Source of the DNA: JBIOHP01 sp044449065
Lineage (GTDB): Bacteria; Bacteroidota; Ignavibacteria; UBA10030; SZUA-254
Direction: 5' to 3'
Assembly (NCBI GenBank): GCA_044449065.1
Contig: JBIOHP010000047.1
Location: 1 to 14,187 of the forward strand
Length of the DNA stretch: 14,187 nucleotides
In this document: positions 7,617 through 14,187 of the stretch, piece by piece
Position numbering within the stretch: position 1 is the stretch's first letter
Layout of the letters: the number at the start of each line of letters is the position of its first letter
Translations under genes and position numbers: made by a program
Notes under the pieces: model-generated
The model's input: only the letters and a program-made list of their open reading frames with translations
Told to the model about the DNA's origin: nothing
The model's database searches: none

Positions 7617-8032
7617 ACAATATGCCTCTGAAATTATGATTATGGAATATTTAATGAATACAAGGATATATAAATTATGCACGAGCAACCACCCGATTCT
7701 TGCTCTGTTTACAAACATAAAACATAGCGTATTCATTCACACCTTCATTTAATCACATTTACCAATTGTTGTGGGGTTATATTTTAGGTAGGGTAAATAA
7801 GTCGATTTTCGGAGTTTTTAGGTAAGAGACCTATAACCAAGACCGAGGCAGCACAATAATTAATTTTTACAACGACTTATAATTTGATAACTTGCTTTTT
7901 AAAATATCCCAGTGTATATTTCCGAAATCTTCCTTTGTTATATTTTCAAATATATTATGAATTGTAGTAATTCGCACAAATTATTTTTAATTGAAATGTA
8001 ACTATCCAAAATCCTCGTGAAAGGGTACCCCA
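7617..8032. other. Divergent intergenic region
   Basis: These 416 AT-rich bases lie between the minus-strand methyltransferase and the plus-strand surface protein gene, so promoters for both should be here. One plausible plus-strand promoter is listed separately. A short hairpin, TAGGT-AAGAG-ACCTA, lies near 7820-7834. No small gene with a credible start was found. Confidence 0.5.
7892..7920 (+). promoter_or_regulatory. Possible sigma-70-type promoter of the 1126-residue gene
   Basis: TTGCTT (7892-7897), a 17-base spacer and TATATT (7915-7920) match a primary-sigma promoter reasonably well. It implies an untranslated leader of about 105 bases before ATG 8033. AT-rich DNA produces such matches easily, and the promoter consensus in this lineage may differ. 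Confidence 0.3.
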
Positions 8033-11000
8033 ATGTCCTTGAGAAAATATTCACTGCTTGTTATTTCGTCGCTTGTTTTTGTATTTCTCTTTCAACTCTC
8101 AATAGTGGGCGGAGCATCGTCCAAAGAAAAGAAGAAGTCCAAAATACCTTCGCAGATAACCACAAACGATACATACGCGCCTATCTGCATTAACAACATT
8201 TTCAATTACTATGGCAATAACGGTGATGGATCGTTTAATCCCTTTAGCACGGATGATGAGGGATTTGAATTTCCCAAAGGGACCTATGGCGATGTTCAGT
8301 TTGAGGATGGAATTGTCTGGGGTGGATTTCAGCAGAGCATTCTAAAGGTCGGCGGCTCAACTTATAACCACGGATTGCAGGCGGGGAAAATTCTTATCTC
8401 AGGTACCTCCGGCGCTCCCCCCGTTCCAGATGATCCGGTTAATGCAAAATATCACATCTATCACGTTCGTCCCGATATCAATCCTCATACGAATATGGAT
8501 AGCGCTATTGCAATACTCTCCTCAGGCGAATATCCGCTTATCAGCAGATACCAAGCGATATCCTCAACCGACATTTACAATCAATACATTTCGGATTGGA
8601 ATAACTGGCCCGCGGCAGACGGCGCACCTTACATGGACGTCAATAACAATGGAGTATACGACGCAGGTATTGATATTCCGGGGATCCCGGGCGCAGATGA
8701 AACGATCTGGTACGTGGCAAATGATCTCGATCCTGCCAGAACTGTTAATCTTTATGGTTCTCAACCGATTGGCGTCGAGATGCAAAAGATAATTTGGGCT
8801 TATAATCAATCGGGACCATTAGCCGGCACCATCTTCATCAGCACAAAACTTATTAATAAGAGCTACTATCCTATCGATAGTATGTTTATTTCACAGTGGG
8901 CTGATCCGGATCTCGGGGGATCAAGAGGTTACAACGACAATTATGTGGCATGTGATACATCCCTCGGTTTGGGATACGTCTACTACGGCAGCGCCACAGA
9001 CCCATTATACGGTATTAAAGTGCCGGCAGGTGGATTTACGCTGCTCCAGGGTCCCATGATACACACGGGGAATAACGCCGATACTGCCATTTTCGATTTT
9101 AAACGGCGCAGCGGTTTTAAGAACCTCGGGATGACCGCATTTAATTTCTTTATTAATGGAAATTCAACATATTCCGATCCTCCCTTTACAGCCGATGGGA
9201 CACGTCAATGGTACAATCTTATGAACGGATTAGTCGGTCACACCGGCGCTCAGTATATTGATCCCACCACAGGGCATGCAACGAAATATTTGTTGTCCGG
9301 CGATCCGGTCACGGATCAGGGGTGGGTTGAAAGTAGTCTGGCTCCTCCCAATGATCAACGTATGTGCTTGATAACCGGTCCTATAACCATGGCGGCGGGG
9401 GATACGCAGGAAGTTGTAGTCGCCAATACTGCCGCTCAAGGGGCGGATAGATTTTCAAGTATTACATTATTAAGAAATTATATCGCAAAGGTGCGCGGCG
9501 CGTATCTTTACCATGCCCCGATAGCAGCGATTGAACCCGTCAATCCAATATATCCGATTGGTAGCCCTATTGCATTTCACAGTTCCGCATCGGTTATCCT
9601 TGGGGGTTCAATCACAGGAACGGATTGGCATGCGGAAGGACCGGATGTTAGTTCATTCGTAAGCGGCATCCCGGGTCCGTACAACGCATTTATGCAACCC
9701 GGTGTTGCCGGCACATATAAAATTACGTTCGTTTCGCACGGACCTGGCGCTGCCGATAGCGCGTACGTTCAATTTCAAGTGACTGACAATACTCCACCGG
9801 TTGATAGCATCCAAATGTCTCCCCAATCCATTACCATAGGCGATACCCTTTCTCTTGATGGTTCAGCGACGCATGATAATGACGGTGATTCGCTGACGTA
9901 TGGCTGGTCTGTCGGTCCCGATGGACCGATTGATCCGCTCACATCGTATGACACTCTGCGGGGAACCCTTATTAACAGGACTTTACCACGCGCAAAGTAT
10001 GTACCGATAAGGGCGTCGAGCCCCCGAGTCAGTCTGACCGTTAAGGATAGTTTTTTCACCAGCAATGCCTCGAAACCGATTATAATTCAACCGATCCAAA
10101 CCCAAAACATTCTTGAGGTCAACAACTATTTTAACGTTAATTCGTATTCTCCATGGGATACTGTGTTTCGTAGTGGTGGGGGGTTCTATTACCATGGTCC
10201 AATTCGTCAATTCCCCGACGGCTCAGTATGGACATCACTGCGGGGAACATTGTTGAAGGTGAATTTTGGGGATGCATACAATTTAACTCAATATTATCAA
10301 AGCATAGATTTACAAGGCGGTGTACAATGGTACAGGAATTTTTACGTGAGCGGCAATCTCGTATTTGGCACAGATTACCCGCAACACGTTGTATCTGTTT
10401 TGACAACCGATGGTCATAGTCAGTATGTCGGCGGCGCGGGGCATATTCAACCATTTCAAATTAGCTCGCGATCCGATTCGATTGCGTACGATTTGTTTTA
10501 CCGAAGTCCTTATCTTTATATTGCCTTTGGGACTGCCGGAATATATGAGTATGACTGTACCACTCCGGCTCTTCCGAATTTCGTGCAGTCCGTAACAGAT
10601 GGAGCATATGGATTTAAATGGACGAATCTTTGTAATGACGGAAATTACATTTACAGTGTATATCCTGCCACGTCGCAATTAGCTTATGTAAATATCTCAA
10701 ATCCGGCACATCTTACTTATGGATTAATACCCCTGATTCATCCCTACACTGGAATCAAGAAACTTGGTCAGTATTTTTATTTATTCAAGAGCGACACTAT
10801 TGGAGTTTATGATCTTTCAAATTTAGGCAATCCCGTTATAAAATCAGAGATCCCGGTTCCCAAAACCCTCAATGTCAATAATATCATTACCGACGTCTCG
10901 GGCAATGACCAAACGCTCATGGTCGGCACTGCCGAAGGCGTCTATTTTTACACGGTAACGAATATTGCAGCTCCGGTATTATCCGATAAATTCATCACCG

Positions 11001-11413
11001 GTTATGGAACGCCCAATGTCTTCTTAGGAAACAAGGGCGTTGCTGCCTCAAGCTGGGGGCGTTTCTTATCCGGCGGGTACGAAGGGATCAATACTTTTCA
11101 AGTTACCAGCGTGCTGCTGGGAGTAAGTTCATTTATCCAGAGTATTCCTTCGGATTACCGATTACTGCAAAACTATCCCAACCCTTTTAACCCGACAACG
11201 AAGATCGAGTACACGCTGCCGGAAAAATCGAAAGTGATGTTAAAGGTGTACAACTTGCTCGGAGAACTTGTCGCAACGCTGGTGGATGAGACTCAACCGG
11301 CGGGTATTCATCATGTTGCATGGGATGGCAGCCAATTGGCAAGCGGGGTATACTTCTATCGGTTGAATGCAGGCAGTTTTGTTCAGACAAAGAAGTTCGT
11401 TCTGCTAAAATAA
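8033..11413 (+). CDS. Large T9SS cargo with PKD-like and beta-propeller regions
   Basis: The product is 1126 residues. A signal peptide (core YSLLVISSLVFVFLFQLSIV, about 1-28) is followed by a lysine-rich stretch (KEKKKSK). Residues about 48-490 form a region I cannot assign to a named domain, containing a calcium-loop-like DVNNNGVYD near 201. About 496-590 and 592-690 look like Ig/PKD folds; the second has GDTLSLDGSATHDNDGDSLT. About 690-1035 is repetitive and beta-rich with blade-like segments (GVYDLSNLGNPV, GVYFYTVTNIAAPV), suggesting a beta-propeller of the LVIVD kind. Residues 1044-1126 are a T9SS type A sorting domain (LLQNYPNPFNPTTKIEY to KKFVLLK). AAAGGG lies 8 bases before ATG. It is probably exported to the surface or medium, role unknown. 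It lacks the module shared by the other two complete cargo proteins here. It is convergent with the gene at 11702-13963. Confidence 0.9.
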   Translation: MSLRKYSLLVISSLVFVFLFQLSIVGGASSKEKKKSKIPSQITTNDTYAPICINNIFNYYGNNGDGSFNPFSTDDEGFEFPKGTYGDVQFEDGIVWGGFQQSILKVGGSTYNHGLQAGKILISGTSGAPPVPDDPVNAKYHIYHVRPDINPHTNMDSAIAILSSGEYPLISRYQAISSTDIYNQYISDWNNWPAADGAPYMDVNNNGVYDAGIDIPGIPGADETIWYVANDLDPARTVNLYGSQPIGVEMQKIIWAYNQSGPLAGTIFISTKLINKSYYPIDSMFISQWADPDLGGSRGYNDNYVACDTSLGLGYVYYGSATDPLYGIKVPAGGFTLLQGPMIHTGNNADTAIFDFKRRSGFKNLGMTAFNFFINGNSTYSDPPFTADGTRQWYNLMNGLVGHTGAQYIDPTTGHATKYLLSGDPVTDQGWVESSLAPPNDQRMCLITGPITMAAGDTQEVVVANTAAQGADRFSSITLLRNYIAKVRGAYLYHAPIAAIEPVNPIYPIGSPIAFHSSASVILGGSITGTDWHAEGPDVSSFVSGIPGPYNAFMQPGVAGTYKITFVSHGPGAADSAYVQFQVTDNTPPVDSIQMSPQSITIGDTLSLDGSATHDNDGDSLTYGWSVGPDGPIDPLTSYDTLRGTLINRTLPRAKYVPIRASSPRVSLTVKDSFFTSNASKPIIIQPIQTQNILEVNNYFNVNSYSPWDTVFRSGGGFYYHGPIRQFPDGSVWTSLRGTLLKVNFGDAYNLTQYYQSIDLQGGVQWYRNFYVSGNLVFGTDYPQHVVSVLTTDGHSQYVGGAGHIQPFQISSRSDSIAYDLFYRSPYLYIAFGTAGIYEYDCTTPALPNFVQSVTDGAYGFKWTNLCNDGNYIYSVYPATSQLAYVNISNPAHLTYGLIPLIHPYTGIKKLGQYFYLFKSDTIGVYDLSNLGNPVIKSEIPVPKTLNVNNIITDVSGNDQTLMVGTAEGVYFYTVTNIAAPVLSDKFITGYGTPNVFLGNKGVAASSWGRFLSGGYEGINTFQVTSVLLGVSSFIQSIPSDYRLLQNYPNPFNPTTKIEYTLPEKSKVMLKVYNLLGELVATLVDETQPAGIHHVAWDGSQLASGVYFYRLNAGSFVQTKKFVLLK

Positions 11414-11483
11414 ACTTAGCGCATGCCGCGTTAACTTCACTACTCTAGCAGGGTGTTGAAAAAGTATCGAATTAGGACGGGTC

Positions 11484-11504
11484 ATTCCGAACTTGTTTCG
11501 GAAT
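11484..11504. repeat. REP-like hairpin 1 inside the MITE-like element
   Basis: ATTCCGAA and TTCGGAAT form an 8-bp stem around the 5-base loop CTTGT. The unit is preceded by GTC and followed by CT, as in the second hairpin read on the opposite strand. Confidence 0.75.
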
Positions 11505-11519
11505 CTGTTCATTTTTAGA

Positions 11520-11538
11520 CCCTGAAACAAGTTCAGGG
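11520..11538. repeat. REP-like hairpin 2, inverted copy of hairpin 1
   Basis: CCCTGAA and TTCAGGG form a 7-bp stem around ACAAG. On the minus strand the unit reads GTCA-CCCT-GAACTTGTTTC-AGGG-TCT, against GTCA-TTCC-GAACTTGTTTC-GGAA-TCT for hairpin 1: same core and flanks, with both stem arms changed together. Confidence 0.75.
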
Positions 11539-11586
11539 TGACTCGGATTGGGTTTTTCAACACCTTGCTAGAGTAATATCTAAATG

Positions 11587-11620
11587 AAAATCCCGATCAA
11601 GATACGATGATCGGGATTTT
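11587..11620. terminator. Bidirectional intrinsic terminator
   Basis: A perfect 13-bp stem, AAAATCCCGATCA (11587-11599) with TGATCGGGATTTT (11608-11620), encloses an 8-base loop. T-rich tails appear on both strands (TTTTCTTTAAT on plus, TTTTCATTTA on minus). It lies between the convergent genes ending at 11413 and 11702 and can serve both. Confidence 0.85.
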
Positions 11621-11701
11621 CTTTAATCTATTGTCTTAAGAATGCGATAAAATTGTTCTGTTTTATTTCATCTCAGAAATTATTGACGATCTACTAAATA
11701 C

Positions 11702-13963
11702 TCACTTGAGCAGCAGCATTTTCTTCACATTTGTATATTGCATCCCTTCCCCATTAACTCCTTCAACGTTAATACGGTAGAAATACACGCCGGACGCAAA
11801 ATTGGAAGCATTAAAATTAAGCGAATGCAAGCCGGGTGAATACGCTTGCTCCGTAATAAGTGTGGCAACTTCCTGACCAAGGACATCAAATATTTTTACT
11901 GTAACGAGTCCTTGTTTTGCGAGGTTAAATGAAATAGTAGTTGTCGGGTTGAACGGGTTGGGATAGTTCTGTTCTAACGCATACGTGTTTGGAACAGCAC
12001 TGGAACCACTGACCGTTTTGTGCTTGTTTTTTGCTGGAGCCCGACCGGGATTAGGATAGAGATATGGCACGGAAGCCAACTGAACCAATCCTTTTACCCG
12101 AAGAGAATCAAAAAACCGTGTAGTATCCATCGGGCTTTCAAATGCAGCATTCAGACGGTGAATCACCAACTCCAGTGTTTTGTAAACATCACTGGAGGGG
12201 AATATATGAACCTTCTGCAGCGGACTGGCAATGGTGTACCCATAATATCCCATCATCAAGATATCCGCCGTATCGGCAATATCTCTGATTACCATATCAT
12301 TGAGAAAATTTGTATTTCCGCCGATGGTAGCGCTATCCATATAGAGCAAATCGCCATACCCCGGTGGTGTGATGTTTGAATCGCTCGCGGCAATATTTAA
12401 TTTCAGAGCGATCATTTGCGCAAGCAGCGTGTTGTTTTGCTTCATCGGGGGCAGGGTTTTCTGCTGTCCGAGAATCGCTGTGGGATTGTTCTTCGTGAAG
12501 ACGTCAAAGCCGCGCGCGGCGCCCGTATCGAGACCGCTTCGATCCTGCAACGTGCTGAGGACGTCTTTATAGTGTTTCGCTAATAGCCATCCATATTTGC
12601 TTGAACTGTCAACCGGTTCTTTTTCATTGATACCGACTAATAATCCTCCTGCATCCGAAAAACAACCATACAGGAAAGCATCTACCAATACAGTGATTCT
12701 GTTCGGCATGGGAAACATCATATCATTATTTATATAATCCGGAGGGTGGATTATGTTCCATTTTGGGTGCGGTAATGATTGCCATTTGTATTGCGTGGAA
12801 ATTAATTTCGGTTTGCCTCCGAATCCTTCAATTCTGATTGCTGATCCGCCTGTTATTATTGATGGTGTTGTAATTTGTTGAGAATTGATCCAGGAATAAA
12901 TAGAAACTCCTCCGGAATATATGGAACCGGTGGTCTTCTGGGAATATTTGAGTGTGAGTGGTAATGGAGATCCACTCGCGGGAGCTGCCATAATAAAATT
13001 AAAATGAACGCTATCCCGAACCGGTAATACCGGTTTCCCAAATCGCCCAAAATTATCTCTATCAAGGACGAGACTGTCCGGCAAAAAACTCCGGTATGTT
13101 GCCGGAGGTGGAAGAACCGGGGGCGGGACGCCGTTTGAAAATATTTGATCACCACCATAAAATGTTCCGAGACTATTCTGTGCTACTGCCCGGACATGAA
13201 ACCGGGTATTTGGAGGAAGAGCACCGAGTGAAATCGGGGCAACAAAATTTGAATTAATTCCGTTTGCAGCAGTTTGGTGGCTGGTAGACGTGCCATAGGT
13301 TTCCGTGGCGCCATATTCAAACCAAGCGGTCGTAGAATTTCCCCCCGAATTGATATATGATGTTAATCCACCACTATAAAGACCCACAGTCGTTACAGTT
13401 GCGAGGTTGTTGCCGAACCGTGGATTTTGCGCAATGATGTAGACCGAATTAACTGTGGTGTCATTCAAAATATAACTCGTCGTCTTTCTCATATCAATAT
13501 TGAAAATATCACCGCTAATTCCTGCAACTAATCTTACCTGTCCACTGTAATAAGGATTGAGGTCGGGCCAGGTAAAGATAAATGGATACCCTGCCTCAGC
13601 ATCCGGCTGAATCCAGACCCTATACGTATCTATCTGTGCGGTGTTTAACGAGGGCCTCAAATCGAGAATAGAATTCCCACCGGTCCCCATAAACATCGCA
13701 GCAAATGCTCCCGGTGGTGGGAACGGCGGATATTCCTGCTCACCAAGCGCCGTATCGATTCCTTTGGTTGCCCGCGGATGAACTCCAAACGCGAGCGCAA
13801 TGGAAACGAAATTATTATCATTCACCGTAAACGGAATGCAAAACGTCGGAGTATCAACAAGCACTCCTGTGCCGGTGCGGATCGAGGATGTATATCCACT
13901 GTGGCTGTCTGCTATCGCTATCAATAGAACAATGATAGGTAGTAGTAATCTGAAAATTTTCAT
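11702..13963 (-). CDS. T9SS cargo with FN3-like domain and shared unnamed module
   Basis: The product is 753 residues. The signal peptide (MKIFRLLLPIIVLLIAIADS) is followed by a beta-rich N-terminal region (about 25-180) that I cannot name. About 187-276 is a fibronectin-III-like domain with the typical run TAWFEYGATETYGTST, ..ALPPNTRFHVRAVAQNS.GT. Residues about 290-643 form an unnamed two-part module that is clearly homologous to residues 761-1079 of the 1191-residue protein (YGW, GFD, LPPMKQNN, LKLNI, ITPPG, RLNAAF, GRAP). Residues 662-753 are a T9SS type A sorting domain (ALEQNYPNPFNPTTT to KKMLLLK). GGAG lies 8 bases before ATG. It is probably surface-attached or released through T9SS; its ligand or substrate is unknown. 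It shares the terminator at 11587-11620 with its convergent neighbour. Confidence 0.9.
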   Translation of the reverse strand: MKIFRLLLPIIVLLIAIADSHSGYTSSIRTGTGVLVDTPTFCIPFTVNDNNFVSIALAFGVHPRATKGIDTALGEQEYPPFPPPGAFAAMFMGTGGNSILDLRPSLNTAQIDTYRVWIQPDAEAGYPFIFTWPDLNPYYSGQVRLVAGISGDIFNIDMRKTTSYILNDTTVNSVYIIAQNPRFGNNLATVTTVGLYSGGLTSYINSGGNSTTAWFEYGATETYGTSTSHQTAANGINSNFVAPISLGALPPNTRFHVRAVAQNSLGTFYGGDQIFSNGVPPPVLPPPATYRSFLPDSLVLDRDNFGRFGKPVLPVRDSVHFNFIMAAPASGSPLPLTLKYSQKTTGSIYSGGVSIYSWINSQQITTPSIITGGSAIRIEGFGGKPKLISTQYKWQSLPHPKWNIIHPPDYINNDMMFPMPNRITVLVDAFLYGCFSDAGGLLVGINEKEPVDSSSKYGWLLAKHYKDVLSTLQDRSGLDTGAARGFDVFTKNNPTAILGQQKTLPPMKQNNTLLAQMIALKLNIAASDSNITPPGYGDLLYMDSATIGGNTNFLNDMVIRDIADTADILMMGYYGYTIASPLQKVHIFPSSDVYKTLELVIHRLNAAFESPMDTTRFFDSLRVKGLVQLASVPYLYPNPGRAPAKNKHKTVSGSSAVPNTYALEQNYPNPFNPTTTISFNLAKQGLVTVKIFDVLGQEVATLITEQAYSPGLHSLNFNASNFASGVYFYRINVEGVNGEGMQYTNVKKMLLLK

Positions 13964-13999
13964 AAGATGTTCTCCATAGATTCGTTGTTGATTTTTGAT

Positions 14000-14023
14000 A
14001 TCGTTAACGTTCGAATTAACGAT
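14000..14023. promoter_or_regulatory. Dyad upstream of the 753-residue gene
   Basis: ATCGTTAA (14000-14007) and TTAACGAT (14016-14023) are perfect 8-base arms around CGTTCGAA, 37-60 bases before the start codon, where an operator could act. The half-site resembles the ATCGTTT/AAACGAT dyad at 2533-2548. Confidence 0.3.
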
Positions 14024-14113
14024 TGGTGGTTTGGAATATATTCAGCATATGAAAAGAATGTATCATGATGATGTTTTCGCTTTTTATTAAATTTATCCGC
14101 TTAATTCAATATC

Positions 14114-14138
14114 AAAAAGGCGCGGCTATTTAACCGCG
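14114..14138 (-). terminator. Intrinsic terminator of a minus-strand gene beyond the right edge
   Basis: On the minus strand CGCGG (14134-14138), the 8-base segment TTAAATAG and CCGCG (14121-14125) form a short GC-rich hairpin followed by CC and TTTTT (14114-14118). No gene precedes it inside the window, so it probably ends a minus-strand gene lying to the right. Confidence 0.6.
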
Positions 14139-14187
14139 TGATCTACTAACATCGAAGGTAGTCTATTGCAGATAATGTATTTAAATA

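Larger units (their letters stand above)
11441..11575. mobile_element. 135-bp MITE-like non-coding element
   Basis: Terminal inverted repeats of 23 bases (11441-11463 and 11553-11575) match at 22 positions: TACTCTAGCA, one G/A difference, then GGTGTTGAAAAA. There is no coding capacity. The ends begin and finish with TA, so a duplicated TA target, as made by IS630/Tc1-mariner-type transposases, is possible, but the family cannot be fixed from one copy. The interior carries two hairpins. The element sits 27 bases after the stop of the 1126-residue gene. Confidence 0.75.

Noticed and set aside
7617..7736. N-terminal extension of the methyltransferase to ATG 7736
   Set aside because: It would add a hydrophobic stretch to a cytoplasmic enzyme, whereas ATG 7616 has AGAGG at good spacing and matches the usual start of the family.
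12020..12379. Plus-strand 119-codon reading frame
   Set aside because: It is antisense to the conserved shared module of the 753-residue protein and shows no domain of its own.

Overview
The window looks like a chromosomal piece from a free-living Gram-negative bacterium of the FCB group (Bacteroidota/Ignavibacteriota and relatives). The main reason is that three large exported proteins end in a type IX secretion (T9SS) type A sorting domain. These domains carry the NYPNPFNPTT signature, which is especially common in Ignavibacteria and related candidate phyla, and they finish in a basic residue plus -LLK. Base composition is moderate in genes and strongly AT-rich between them. Shine-Dalgarno sites (AGGAG, AAGGAG, GGAG) are visible for several genes. 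The species cannot be fixed from the sequence.

Layout from left to right. (1) Minus strand, 1-2279: a two-gene unit. A 173-residue exported protein with three Asp-box (BNR) repeats is followed 20 bases later by a larger six-Asp-box exported protein whose 3' end lies beyond base 1. (2) 2280-2880: an AT-rich intergenic stretch with dyads, an unassigned 8-bp stem-loop and a terminator. (3) 2881-6456, minus: a 1191-residue adhesin-like T9SS cargo with an N-terminal Ig-like domain, four Ig-like repeats, three B-repeat-like domains, an unnamed two-part module and a sorting domain. (4) 6804-7616, minus: a cytoplasmic SAM-dependent methyltransferase, the only non-exported product seen. (5) 8033-11413, plus: a 1126-residue T9SS cargo with PKD-like and beta-propeller regions. 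(6) 11414-11701, between convergent genes: a 135-bp MITE-like element containing two compensated hairpins, then a bidirectional terminator. (7) 11702-13963, minus: a 753-residue T9SS cargo with a fibronectin-III-like domain and the same unnamed module as the 1191-residue protein. (8) 13964-14187: its upstream region and the terminator of a further minus-strand gene beyond the window.

Together this is a cluster of cell-surface or secreted proteins rather than a metabolic pathway. No secretion machinery, phage, CRISPR array, tRNA or rRNA is visible. The most interesting points are the long pre-sorting-domain module shared by two otherwise different proteins, which I cannot assign to a named family, and the MITE-like element whose two inner hairpins differ by matched, stem-preserving changes.
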